This document shows, piece by piece, positions 47,203-57,683 of a DNA stretch of 64,000 nt. Position 1 is the first letter of the stretch. Each line of letters begins with the position of its first letter. Where the stretch lies: positions 46,711,779 to 46,775,778 of the forward strand of contig CM043970.1 in assembly GCA_014529385.2 (NCBI GenBank), written 5' to 3'. The DNA is from Adiantum capillus-veneris (taxonomy: Eukaryota; Streptophyta; Polypodiopsida; Polypodiales; Pteridaceae). The position numbers were made by a program, and so were the translations under genes. The notes below the pieces were generated by a model, which was not told the DNA's origin, did not search any database, and was given only the letters and a program-made list of their open reading frames with translations.

Positions 47203-49032
47203 TTAATTCTTGCATTCTATCAGGCTTTTGTCTATCCATGGCTCCTTTGCTCTTATCTCCATGCTGATCTTCTCTGTATATGTTATAGCGGCTAGCCATA
47301 GCCATAGGTCTGATGCATCCCATGCAAACACAATGCTGTGTTGTGGAGGAGTTTGGAACATCCTTAAAAGGTTGGCAGCATATTGATCATCAAACTTACT
47401 CTGAACACCCTCACATAAACTGGAGGCATTACCCATCTCCAAGGATATAACATCTTTCAGTAGACTAGAGGCATTACCCATCTCCAAGTCTATAACACTA
47501 CACAATAAAGTCTTGCTCGACTGCCAAGCCTCTGGAGCAATAGCCAACTGCAAACCTTCAGTCGTACTTACCTCTTCGTTATGGTCCTCAAGTGAAACTG
47601 CCTTGATGCAAGATTCCTTTAGCTTGGTACACTGTCCTGGGTCCATGGTGGTGCACAGGCTTCCGTTTTCAAAGCCCTCCCCTTTGCTTGATATGTTGTC
47701 CACCTTCTGCAAAGCCTTGCTAGCAGGCTGGTCTTCCTCTTCTCTTGTATCTTTCATGACCTTTGCATTCCTCTTACTCTGACGAGGCCTAATCAACACT
47801 TTACACCTTCTTACCCTTACTGCCCAATGTTGTCGATTCATCGCTTTGGTGCCTATTTCATTCAAGGTTAAAGATGTACTCACATTTGTAACACAATTTT
47901 CTTGACTTACCTCCCCCACCTGGGTAGAATCTTTTGATTCTTTAACCTCTTGTTCCACTGCTTCAGTTCTTTGAATAAACTTCTCGCTTGATCCTTCTTC
48001 GGTTACCTTCATCTTGACCTCTTCTGCAAGACCAATGATACTTGGTGTGCGGGTACCAATTGATGGTGGGTGTAGGATGATTGTAAGTGGTGATTGTGGC
48101 GGATGTAGAATTTGTGTTGGTGGGGCTGGTGCTCGGGGTGGGGGTGTTCTTTCTCTAGGGGGTGACAATTGGTTCCTCCTACCTCCTCTATTATAGTTTT
48201 GTCGTGGTTTGTGACAATAGTACATACCGTGATCGTCTTCTCCGCAGTTGTAGCAGTGATACTCTCTGTTTTGTCGTCGTGCTCTTCCAGGGTCTTGATC
48301 TCTTTCTTGACTCCTCCCTTGCTGTATTAAGTGGATAGACAAACTCTGCAGTTGGTCAGTAATATGGGCCAACATATCTTGTTGGTCATCTCTTACCCCA
48401 AGAGCTGGTGGTGGTGGTGGAATGGTGGTTGTCATAGTTGTTGGTCGACGTGATGTTCGTGCTTCTATTGACTCGGTTTCTTTGGCTTTCATTCGCAGCT
48501 TCTTATCCTTAAGGCGAGCAATCTCAACGGCTAACTCGTATGTAGCCGGGAATCTACCTTTCACCTTCTCCTTGAGAAGCCGCCATAAGCCATGCATGAA
48601 CCGATCTTTTTTTAGGAAATTGGGTGCAGCTTCCCCCCTTGCCAGTGACTCAACCCACCGTTCCCACAAATCCACAAATTTGGACTCATAGGTGGCATAT
48701 TCTAAAAGACCCTCCTGCTTCAAGTCTCTCAACTTGTCCCACAACTTTTCTGAAGTGGTACCTCCCCCAAAGCGCCTCTTAAAAGCGGTTTTTAAGGGTT
48801 CCCAGTCATCCTTGGTTGCTTGTGGAAGTGCATTGTACCATGATCTAGCTTCTAGCTTCATGAGATGCTTAAAGATTCTAACCCGGGATTCATCCGTATC
48901 TTTGTTGCTCACTACACATGCTACTTCAAAGTCATCTAGGAAGTCTGTTACCAAATCCTCCCCCTTCTTTCCTTTAAATGTTGGAAATGCTACACTTGCC
49001 ATGATTACTGAGAGAGAGCTAGAAAGACACAC
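47203..49032 (-). CDS. E2 Gag, intact
   Basis: An intact frame of 609 codons. The ATG at codon 11 (49,002, 'MASVAFPTFKGKKGED') is the likely start by comparison with E1. The Gag core (about residues 15-180) has 'ARSWYNALPQATKDDWEPLK', 'AFKRRFG', 'LWDKLRDLKQEG' and 'FLKKDRFMHGLWR'. It aligns with E1 Gag. A CCHC zinc knuckle 'CYNCGEDDHGMYYC' lies near residue 265, followed by a proline-rich segment. The C-terminal 280 residues are charged and unlike protease. It would form the particle and bind element RNA. It is the only intact Gag in the window. Confidence 0.9.
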   Translation of the reverse strand: MCLSSSLSVIMASVAFPTFKGKKGEDLVTDFLDDFEVACVVSNKDTDESRVRIFKHLMKLEARSWYNALPQATKDDWEPLKTAFKRRFGGGTTSEKLWDKLRDLKQEGLLEYATYESKFVDLWERWVESLARGEAAPNFLKKDRFMHGLWRLLKEKVKGRFPATYELAVEIARLKDKKLRMKAKETESIEARTSRRPTTMTTTIPPPPPALGVRDDQQDMLAHITDQLQSLSIHLIQQGRSQERDQDPGRARRQNREYHCYNCGEDDHGMYYCHKPRQNYNRGGRRNQLSPPRERTPPPRAPAPPTQILHPPQSPLTIILHPPSIGTRTPSIIGLAEEVKMKVTEEGSSEKFIQRTEAVEQEVKESKDSTQVGEVSQENCVTNVSTSLTLNEIGTKAMNRQHWAVRVRRCKVLIRPRQSKRNAKVMKDTREEEDQPASKALQKVDNISSKGEGFENGSLCTTMDPGQCTKLKESCIKAVSLEDHNEEVSTTEGLQLAIAPEAWQSSKTLLCSVIDLEMGNASSLLKDVISLEMGNASSLCEGVQSKFDDQYAANLLRMFQTPPQHSIVFAWDASDLWLWLAAITYTEKISMEIRAKEPWIDKSLIECKN

Positions 49033-49085
49033 TGCTTAACTTGCAAAAGTTTTTTTCTTCTTTACAAGGAGGCGTGTATACCCTC

Positions 49086-49304
49086 TTATACTAGGACATA
49101 GATTAAAACTTCAAACGGTACATTTCCTTGTACCAAAGGTAGGACAAATGGTTGATCTGATGCCAGAACCTCAAAAAATCGCTCCCCACCCAGCATGGTG
49201 TCAATGACGTGCTGGTAGTGAGCCTTCAAATCCAGTATTACCTTGATTGAGCGTACACGTGTTGGTATGTGTGATCTGTCTTGAGGTAGGTTGTACTGAT
49301 TCAT
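49086..49304 (-). CDS. E2 small leader ORF, related to E1 leader ORFs
   Basis: A complete 72-codon ORF whose stop lies 53 bp upstream of the gag frame start (83 bp from the likely ATG). It aligns with both E1 leader ORFs: 'LKAHYQ', 'MLGGER', 'LASDQPFVLPLV' and the end 'FEVLIYVLV'. Same position and strand relative to gag. Family and function unknown. Confidence 0.6.
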   Translation of the reverse strand: MNQYNLPQDRSHIPTRVRSIKVILDLKAHYQHVIDTMLGGERFFEVLASDQPFVLPLVQGNVPFEVLIYVLV

Positions 49305-49569
49305 GTGAAAATACCATATTAGAGAGTTTGAGACTTTAGAGCCAATTTGGGAATCACCAATGTCTTAAAAATTTGGCCATATGAACAAATCTCAAGCTAT
49401 TTTAAAGGCCGAATCCATCTACAAGGTAGTACTTGAAAAGCTCTTTTGAGCCATGCTCTCAAAAATTTGGCTAAGATTTGCCCATGTGGTCAAATGTTAA
49501 GATCATTTTCAAATTGGGAATTGGGAAATTCCCAAATTCACTAATATAGTGTTTGAAGCTTAAAGGTGC

Positions 49570-50035
49570 TTAGTCACTGTCCAAGCTTGTGGGAGAGGGT
49601 GGTGTTCTTTCCTGAAACAAACTCAGTAGATCCCTAGTTTCTCTAGTGAGAGTGTGAGCCAATGATTCCGTTATCTGTGCTGCAGCATCAGGTGCGACTT
49701 GAAGACTGACTGTGATAATTACCTCGGTGACTTGAGTTACCCGATTCTCAAAGTAGAATAGTGTTGATTCTCTATTGTGTAGAGCTCCTTCCATTTTGTT
49801 GTTGTGGGTTGGTTGTAGGTTGCGGACATGGTTTCGACCTTCTCCTTCTTCTTCTTGGCACTTGGCCTATGTATATCCACTGGGTTTGGCGTGTTGGTTG
49901 ACTCTCCCACTGCAAATCGATTACCGTTACGCCTGACACTCGAGCTTCGATGGAGATGCGGAGTTCGTCTAGTTGTGCTTGGAGCTCTTCTTCTTCTGTC
50001 GTCCAATTAGCAAATCCTGCTAGCCATTCATCCAT
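49570..50035 (-). other. E2 leader ORFs near the primer site
   Basis: The first ORF after the primer site (starting at 50,035, 87 codons) opens with 'MDEWLAGFANWTTEEEELQ', an acidic, helix-prone segment, then turns basic ('PRRRRRRSK'). A second frame (49,570-49,794) continues with 'ENRVTQVTEVIITVSLQV'. A single frameshift could join them into a protein of about 150 residues. Ogre-type Tat elements carry an ORF before gag. No domain recognised. Confidence 0.4.
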
Positions 50036-50089
50036 TCACAATAGTTTAGGGGTTTCAGTCTTGTAAACTGAAGGGTTTCATGAAAAGAT

Positions 50090-50108
50090 CCTCAGTGGGG
50101 GCACCAAA
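50090..50108 (-). promoter_or_regulatory. E2 primer-binding site region
   Basis: The minus strand reads TTTGGTGCCCCCACTGAGG directly after the LTR end, identical over 19 nt to E1 (11,516-11,534). Confidence 0.8.
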
Positions 50109-51705
50109 TGACGGGAGCAAAGCGAACCCCGAACCCCTGACGGCCTCTAAAACACCGGGGTCCGAATGGAGCGCCTCGAGCCTGTCATGGTAAAGCAAAC
50201 ACGGGGACACCACCTAGCTTCAGCGGCTAGGACGCAAACAACACACCACCATAACAAAGTTTTCATCCAAGAGAGATGGATGCTTGGGAGTAATGATGAA
50301 GAGGAAAGGGAATGAGATCAAGCGAGAGAGAGAGAGGGTGAGGGAGGGGGTATAGCGGCTTAGTACTTAGGCACCACAAAAGGATGGCGAATCTGCACAC
50401 CCTTCACACATACACAAGATCACTCCAAACACAAGACTAGGTGGCAATTCCGCACACCTCACATGGGCAAAACATTGCAAGAAAACATACTCACAAAACC
50501 TCAAGCTTTATTTAGAGAATAAGGCGATGAAATGGGGAGCATAGGGTAGGGGAATGAGAAGGGAGAGCGTGGTAGAGCACATGGCGGATAGGTGGGAGTT
50601 GATGGCGAAGACTCGCACGAGGGTTATGGCCATCATCCTTCATTTAGTTTCCCTTCATCTTCCATAGCCCAAGGGTGTAGAGGTCATGCTCAAGAAGAGC
50701 ATGGTGATTGCGGTGATGGTGATGGTGTGGGTGTGTGTGTGTGCACTAGGCACACACAGTGCATAGTGTACTCTTTGGTGATGGTGTGTGTGTGTGTGTG
50801 TGCACTAAGCACACATAGTGCATAGTGTATTCTTTGGTGATGTTGTGTGTGTCTTTAGTGTGATGGTGACCCCTCTTTATATAGGGGAGGAGGGGGGAGA
50901 AATTCTAGAATTTAGAAATGAAGAAATCATTATCTACATAGGCAATGTGACTGTGGGCCCCACTTGTCTGGCTGTGTGTATATGTGCCAGAACAACAGTC
51001 TCATGAGAGAGAGACTAAGAGAGAGAGATGGGTTGATGAAAAAAAGTGAGAGGTGACATGGAGAATAAAGTAATTACAAGAGGGGAGAGAGGGGAGTGTG
51101 TTCAGAGGTGAATCTGTGTGCAGATGTGTGTGAACACAAGAAAAATCAGGTAACCACCGGGTGGGGATGGGTCTGTGGGCACCTTTTTCAGTGAAACTGA
51201 GTGTGTGTGAGTGTGGGGGAGGTTATTTAGCTCCAATACAAGAGACATGGCACCCTTTAGAGAGAGAGGGGGATATTTGGGTCATGGGATATGATAGGAG
51301 AGAGAAATGGGGGGTGGGGTATACTATTTTGGAAGATAGCATAAGTTGCATGTGAGTTAGGGTGCATTATTGGTGAGTTATAATGCATTATTGGTGAGAG
51401 GTGGGGTAGCTTGAGGGGAGATAGAAAGGAGAAAGGACAAGGGGAAGAGAGAGGGGGTTGACCTTTTGAGTGGAGGAGAGGAAAAGGGACACAGGGCGGG
51501 GCAACAGTGAAGAAAAAGGAGGCAAGGTGGGGATGGGCTGCCCCGCAGGCATGAGGTGGCCTATTTTACCTTTACATAATCATACTTTATTTTTTCTTAC
51601 TTTTTTCCAATGCCTTTTATCACTCCCTCCCTAAGAGGAGGTTTCCATGGGGTGGGGACGAGAGAAGAGGGGTATGGGAGCTTGGCTTGTGAAAAGCCCC
51701 CATCA
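50109..51705 (-). repeat. E2 5' LTR
   Basis: Partner of 44,942-46,547, with about 20 substitutions and small length changes in the TG arrays. It carries the minus-strand TATA box at 50,876-50,884. GCAC follows at 51,706. Confidence 0.95.
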
Positions 51706-51800
51706 GCACCAACTATATTCAACCGCATGATGGAGAATCTCTTTAGGCTTAACCGCAGTTACACTAGAGTGTTCTTTGATGATATAATCATCTCATCCAA
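51706..51800 (+). pseudogene. E3 reverse transcriptase, continuation
   Basis: Codons after the insertion continue the E3 RT: 'PTIFNRMMENLFRLNRSYTR' and the catalytic 'VFFDDIIISS'. E3 sequence stops here. Confidence 0.9.
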
Positions 51801-51802
51801 TT

Positions 51803-51948
51803 GGGTTGACCAATGCACCTACAACTTTTATGTCAGTTATGGACAGTGTGTTGAGACTATATTTGGGCAACTTTGCTATCTTTTTTCTTGATGACATTCG
51901 TGGGGAAAACCCCAAATGGACTCCAAAATTAACCAAATTTTGTACGCT
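51803..51948 (+). pseudogene. RT fragment from another Ty3/gypsy element
   Basis: Directly after the E3 catalytic box a second copy of the same RT region begins in another frame: 'GLTNAPTTFMSVMDSVLRLY' and 'FAIFFLDDI'. It is a different lineage from E3 by sequence. It degrades after about 51,900. Confidence 0.75.
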
Positions 51949-53246
51949 TGATCCTTGATACACAAAGCCCTTTTCCATATCCCCACATTTCATTTTTGAC
52001 CACTTATAGAGCGATGCACGCATCACCGCAGATCACGGAGCTTAAATAGATAGTTATCACCTGTGCCAAACTTCTTGGGTGGATCAAGGGTGTCCACACC
52101 TCCCACTTGCATTATTTACATTCTAGAAGGCTCAAACACATTCCCTAGAACCAAAAGAAGCCACCTGGAGCCATATCTAAGGGCCTGATACCTTGTCCAT
52201 GCATGTGCGTGTGTTTGACTATCGGCACACAAGCTTGACTATTTATAATGTGTACATGTTGGTGCAGCCAAAGTTGGTTCAAGATGATAAGTGGTCTATG
52301 CCAAGTGAAGGCTATAAGCAAGCACAGTGCAGAAGGCTAGAGCAGGCATGGAGTCCTTGGGCAGGCAAGTGGCAACGGAAAGGTATGTCTAAAGCGGCTT
52401 TTTAGGCCAAAAAGGACTCAAGGATAGTCCGGCTAGGATGAAATGTAAAGGTGACCAAAGTTTTGAGTGAGTGCTCTAGAATGTTGAGTTTGATGTGCTC
52501 TAGAAGCCGGTCCAAACGGCTCGTCAAATGGAGCCCTGATGCTCAAGATATTGCAGTGCAAAGTTAGAAGGTTTACCAGATCCTCGACGGACAAGGCAGC
52601 TAGGGATAGATGGCCAAGGTAGATGTCAGCAGATAGGTGTGTAAAGTTCAAATTATGGATCTTGCGTGTCTTCTCAGATTGTGGATCAGAGCTCTTCATA
52701 GCAAGTTATGGCCAGTTGAAGTTTTACCGGCGGGCTAGTTATGGACCGAGTTGACCGCACTGGGATTCATGCCATATGGATTTTTTTGGGCCTTGACAGG
52801 GTTCTAGTGCAAGTTATGCATCATACAGAGTCGGCATAGATATACAGCTTGGCAAATGGACACACGAGGGCCGAGTTACAACCTAAGAGAGTCTGAGAAG
52901 TTGCAAGTTAAATGGTTGCACATGATTTGTTTAAGTTTTGGTCACCTCAGATCGCGGGCGCGGGAAATTTGAAGTGCGGCGAGTAGGCACGAAGATAATT
53001 AAAGCCGGGAACCAAGGCGATCGGGTGGAATTTTACTTTGGGCATTGGGTTCTCGAACAATAGATGGTGGAACTGTGTATTTGGGGCAAACGTTGGTCCT
53101 CAAATGGGGCAGTTTCAAAGCATTTTGAAGGCTTTTGGAGTAAGGCTGACGAGGGGCTGCCACGTGGAATTTGAATAGAACCACATGTGGTTGCACTACG
53201 CAAATTCTTGGGGTACATAACCTGGGGTGTGACCCCGCTGCCAAGC
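51949..53246. other. Unassigned stretch, possibly LTR or leader of another element
   Basis: No gene is recognised. The part near 52,690-52,830 resembles 3,740-3,870. It precedes a gag fragment, so it could be the LTR and leader of that element, but no LTR ends or primer site could be fixed. Confidence 0.4.
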
Positions 53247-53738
53247 ATGTGTTACAATTGTGGAGGGGAGGGGCATTATGCACCTGATTGTCCTCAGCCA
53301 CCAAGAGAGAGAGGAGGCATTTATCCGCTGTTTGGTAGAGGTTGAGGTCAAGGGAAGTTCAATGGTCCAAGAGAACAAGCAGTGGAGAATCTTGTGCAGC
53401 CAGCTCCACCAAACGGAGGCGAAGTCCCAAGAGTGAATATTATCGGTGTGGATAAGCAGGATATCGATGTTTTGGCCAACAAGAGGGCAAGAGCTGAGAG
53501 ACAAACAAAGCCAGAACGTGAAACCAGAGCTCGCAAGGGCGAAGAGAAAGTGTACGAAGGTAGAGAGAAACCTGAGCCTAGAAAAAGAAGGAGATGCCAG
53601 AAAATCAAGCAAGAGGATTTCCAATTAGGACATGGCTATCTCGAGTACAACCTGATAAGTGATGTTCAAAATCAGAAAGCAAACATTACTTTTGGTCAGT
53701 GTTTGTTAGCTTTAAATTCAAAATTGAGGAGGCAGTGA
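53247..53738 (+). pseudogene. Gag zinc knuckle and protease-proximal fragment of a further gypsy element
   Basis: One frame with a single in-frame TGA near 53,342. The CCHC knuckle 'CYNCGGEGHYAPDC' is complete. Then comes a charged K/R/E-rich linker and 'YNLISDVQNQKANITFGQCL', a block found just before protease in some Ty3/gypsy polyproteins. No protease or RT follows. It differs from the gags of E1, E2, E3 and E4. Confidence 0.7.
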
Positions 53739-54023
53739 TCTACGAGTGTTAGCACTAGGCTGCCAAGAGCTAAGGGAAATGTGCATGCGGTGCAAAACAT
53801 GGCCTTGAGGGTAGGTAGCCCCATTGATGTCCTTCCATAGGTGGATGCTATTGGGTAGAAGCATGTTAACGTGTCATTGAATATGTTGTCCCGGACAGTG
53901 CTAGTTTCTTGTGCTTGTTAGCATATACTGAAAACGGATGGGCAAGTCCTTTGAATTTCAAATGTTCCATCAATTTTCCCTCCTCATGTGCTTCTGTTTT
54001 TAGTTTTTGAAAACGACTTGGGG

Positions 54024-54118
<95 letters not shown>

Positions 54119-54489
54119 TCATTCTTTCCTTGCGCCGGGAATCCTATCTAAGAGATTAGTTGTCAAAGCTGAGCTCTTTCTCTCGTTCTGACACATACCT
54201 ACAGAAATGGATAACTAGTAGCCAACATTATTGCCACTAGCTCCAATGCTGGAAATGGAGCCGTAGTGTAATCTGATGGTAAGAAAATCTTATGTGTAAG
54301 CCACCCGCTCCAAATGAAGTCATTGGTTTTGTTGGTCATATCTATAGTTTTGTGAGGGCATTTGTTCATAGTATGCGTGTATTACAACATCAAGTGTTGA
54401 CAGCTATACATTTAAGTGATTTTAAGTAAGTAACATATTATGCACGTCTACAGTTCTCAGGAAAAAGCAGAAGACAGCCACTACAGGCA
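53739..54489. other. Unassigned stretch with a long (CT)n array
   Basis: It contains a pure (CT)n array of about 45 units at 54,026-54,115. It lies upstream of the unknown ORF at 54,490 and could hold its promoter or an intron, but no motif supports this. Confidence 0.6.
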
Positions 54490-55022
54490 ATGAATTACAA
54501 CTCCCAAGATCCAGCTCTTTTTGTAATCAGGGAATATGAGAGAGTAAGAAAGAGGAAACAACGGGAGAAGAAAAAAATGAAATTTGAGCGACAACATCAT
54601 GCCCTCAACGATGAGGAGAAAAATAAAACCTCCTCCAAGATTGTGAGAGGTTTCAAGAGTAGGACTGAAGGTTTTAGTACAGAAGCAAAGTGGGAAATCT
54701 GGAATCTTGTTGCTCAACATCCGCATGTTCAGGTGATCCATGATGAGTCTTTCAAGGTGGAGGCTGTTGTACAGAACGCAATTGTCTCCAATGTTCACAG
54801 CACACTGGCTACCGTCAAGCAGCTAGGTTCCAATGAGGAGTTGTTTTTTAATGATGCCGCATTGCAGATGATGTTGAATTCAAAGGAAAACATCCCTATT
54901 GCAAAAATTGGCAGGGTCCTAAATGTCAATCATCTCACCTTGCACAAGGCGAGATCACGACAGGCGGAGCCCGATGTTGATGGTCGATTGTTTTCATTGG
55001 TTGCATGCCACAAGCAACCCGT
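54490..55022 (+). pseudogene. Unrecognised ORF, 5' part, split by E4
   Basis: An open frame of about 177 host codons before E4 begins at 55,023; the last 20 codons of the longer frame are LTR sequence. I do not recognise the protein. The first 45 residues are very basic ('RVRKRKQREKKKMKFE'). Then come 'GFSTEAKWEIWNLVAQHPHV', 'VKQLGSNEELFFNDAAL' and a helix-turn-helix-like 'IPIAKIGRVLNVNHLTLHKA'. The layout could suit a DNA-binding protein or a transposase-like protein; this is only inference. No stop before the insertion and no simple repeats make it the best candidate for non-retroelement coding sequence in the window. Confidence 0.5.
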
Positions 55023-56045
55023 TGTCAAGAAGTGCGCAGTGCGACTAGGAAAGCGCCGGGCCTCTGACTGTGAGGATTCGTAGCAAAATCAAGCAAGGCC
55101 TAGACGATTTGAAGCCAAAAACACACTAAAAATAACAAAACTCCAACCATGAAAGCTCCACTTTGAAAAAGAACCAATACTAACTCAAAACTCTTGTGTG
55201 TGTGAAGATTAGGTGTAGCCTCGCTCCCAATTGCACAGATGCAATGCTCATTCGACCTATTAAAAAACCTAAATTTACGCTTCGATTCTTCATCGTGACC
55301 ATTTCATGGAAGCGTCAGTACTTCATTGGAGAAGCCCAAGTAGTTATTTGAGGAGGGGAAACCCTAATTGGAGGCCTCACAACCTCAACCATGTAGTGGA
55401 AGCAGCACGGGACTGCACTAGCACCCTGTAGAGGAATGGCTGTACCTCCTTGCTCATGTCCCCAAATGAGCTCATTCTTGGCTCTAAAAATTCCCACACA
55501 CCTTGAGCAACAACTCCAGCATCGTTGATGTGTTATTTGGAGCTATTTTGAGCATTTTTTAGTCTATTGTTTACCATTTTTAGCCCAAAAATGCCACTTT
55601 TTGTCCGTAAAAAGCCCAAACGAGCTGGGAAAAATCCCTAAAATTGTGGAAAAATCCCATTGGGCTCAAATTTCATGTTGAACCTCATTTTACCACTTGG
55701 TAAGCACTTTGGATACGTTTTTCACGCCAGCGCACGAAACCTGCTATTTTCGGCCGAGATTGCCCGCATTGAACTTTCTAGGCAAAACGAGCGTTCCACT
55801 TCGAAACACTTGACATTTGTACATTCCCAAAGAAAATTAGGAATATATTTATGTGTAAAAGTATTCCATGGTGCAACGTGTAGGGCCTCGCCCGCCCGAC
55901 AAGGTATGTACACGACTGTAACCGTGACATTCATTTTCGCATATATCACAGTATGTACATCGTAGCATTTGGTCCCACACATCATAAACATTAAGAGTGA
56001 GGTAGATACTTTAATTTCACATGATGAACGTGCCATGGCACGACA
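55023..56045 (-). repeat. E4 3' LTR
   Basis: Plus strand TGTCAAGAAG...CACGACA. Next to it at 56,046-56,062 the minus strand reads GGTTTAGAGGGGGTGGA, the polypurine tract. Confidence 0.95.
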
Positions 56046-56103
56046 TCCACCCCCTCTAAACCTGTACATCCTCCGGCATGTGCCACATATAACCTTTGCA
56101 GGT

Positions 56104-57153
56104 TCAATCTTCATTTAAGTCAACATACATATCCATTTCGTCATCGCTTGCAACAAAATCTAACGCATCATCCTCTTGTTTTTCATCCACATCCATACCA
56201 TTTTCATCAGAGCCTTCATTTTGACCTTCCTGTGAATCAAAGGGATCTGTATCACCTCTTCTTTTGAATAACTTGATTCTTTTCCCTGCAATGGGAATCT
56301 TCATTTTTGTCCCATCTAATTCATGCAAGGTATAAATTGCATTCCCATGTACATGCTGAACCACATAAGGACCAAACCGTATTTTTGGAAGCTTTCTTAT
56401 TGTTGAATGTTGGTTTTCAAGACTACTGTCATACACCAACACCCAATCACCTTCCTCAATAGCTTTAGGTCTGAGCCTATGCCTCTTGTCGAATCTGTCC
56501 TTATTCTTTAACCTTGCATCTTTTAATCGTGCTACTGCAATCTCAATATCTTGGGGCCTTCTTTCTAACTGTTGTATACGCAAAGCGAGAAGGTCTTCCC
56601 TACTCATTCTATCTTCCCAAGGCAATACATTCCATGTGGGAATTACATCCTCAATTGGCATTATAGGTTTTTGACCATACATCAACTCAAAAGGCATATA
56701 ACTAGTAACCGATCTATGAGTTGAACGATCAGCCCATAAAGCATAAGGCAACAACCTAGGCCACTCTCCCATTTTACCTTTGCAAGCCTTAGCTAAAGCT
56801 TTAATGATAGGAGGATGCCCATGCTCTGATTTACCATTTCCCTCAGGATTATATACAGTAGTGAGAGCAAGTATAATGCCCAACCTAGAGAAAAACTCCC
56901 TTGCTTTGTGAGCATCCAACTCACCCCTGTCTGCTGTTATTTTCCCAACACAATCATAACGGCTAATTACATCATCCAAGAGGAACTTACATACCCCTTC
57001 TGTGATTTTAGTTCTTAGAGCACGACCTTCAACTTGATTGGTTAAGTCTTCTCGTGCAAGCACTATGTATCTCATTTGCCATAAGCCCAATGGCATTGTA
57101 ACCAGATCTACTACCCACTTGTAATGCATGGCCAATGGGTAAGTAGGGTGCAA
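56104..57153 (-). pseudogene. E4 integrase core and C-terminal domain
   Basis: A 349-codon open frame. Catalytic residues: D in 'KWVVDLVTMP', D in 'ITADRGELDA', E in 'GNGKSEHGHP'. 'WPRLLPYALWADRSTHRS' and 'PFELMYGQKPIMPIE' follow. The C-terminal domain has 'GPYVVQHVHGNAIYTLHELD'. The protein ends in about 45 strongly acidic residues ('DENGMDVDEKQEDDALDF') instead of a chromodomain. The zinc-binding part lies upstream in another frame, so the join near 57,150 is frameshifted. Confidence 0.92.
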
Positions 57154-57683
57154 CCCATCATGATGAAGTACATTTGACAGGTTTCACAGGACTCCACAAA
57201 GTGGGATACATCTTTATACATACCTTTCCACCAATACCTCTCTTTCATTTTAGTGAAGGTGGCCCATACACCTCTATGTTCAGCATAAAGACTCTCATGA
57301 AACTTTTTCATAAGCTCATTTTGAGCGTCCTTATCGTTCACGACTCTCATTGGAATTCCATTTCTTTGTTTTGGACGCTTCCATAAGTACCCATCTTTCA
57401 AAAAGTATCCATAGGCCTTTCTCCGTATTCTTTTGAACTCTTGATCAGTCACCCCTTCATGCCTTGTCAAAGTGCTCAGATAGCGTCCAATGAGCAACCA
57501 GTCACCTTGATATAGGTCCTCTGTAAATGACTCAAGTGCATTTGACAGACAAACATGATCGCCCTTGGCATGAGAGATACTATAGAACTGTGCGCTTACA
57601 TCATCGCCCTGTGACAACCATGTCTTCTTCTTTTTCCCTTGCTCTTGAAAGCATATTTGCAACTGGATTATCTTTCCCTGCAA
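57154..57683 (-). pseudogene. E4 RNase H-integrase linker and integrase zinc-binding domain
   Basis: The HHCC domain is visible as 'FHESLYAEHRGVWATFTKM', 'RYWWKGMYKDV' and 'FVESCETCQMY'. Upstream lies the linker 'LTRHEGVTDQEFKRIRRKA'. The frame is offset from the RNase H by a shift near 57,610-57,640. Confidence 0.88.

Larger units (their letters stand above)
44942..51705 (-). mobile_element. E2: gag-only LTR retrotransposon (TR-GAG type)
   Basis: A complete element of 6,764 bp: LTR 44,942-46,547, internal region 46,548-50,108, LTR 50,109-51,705, GCAC duplication at both sides. The internal region has a primer site, leader ORFs, one intact gag, a trailing ORF of unknown nature and a polypurine tract, but no protease, RT, RNase H or integrase. 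Its Gag, primer site and leader small ORF resemble those of E1. By eye I count about 20 substitutions between the LTRs (about 1 percent), so the insertion is young compared with the other elements here. Movement would need enzymes from another element. Confidence 0.93.

Noticed and set aside
52193-52405. 70-codon plus-strand ORF
   Set aside because: No recognisable motif, no homologous neighbour, and it lies in a stretch that is partly repetitive.
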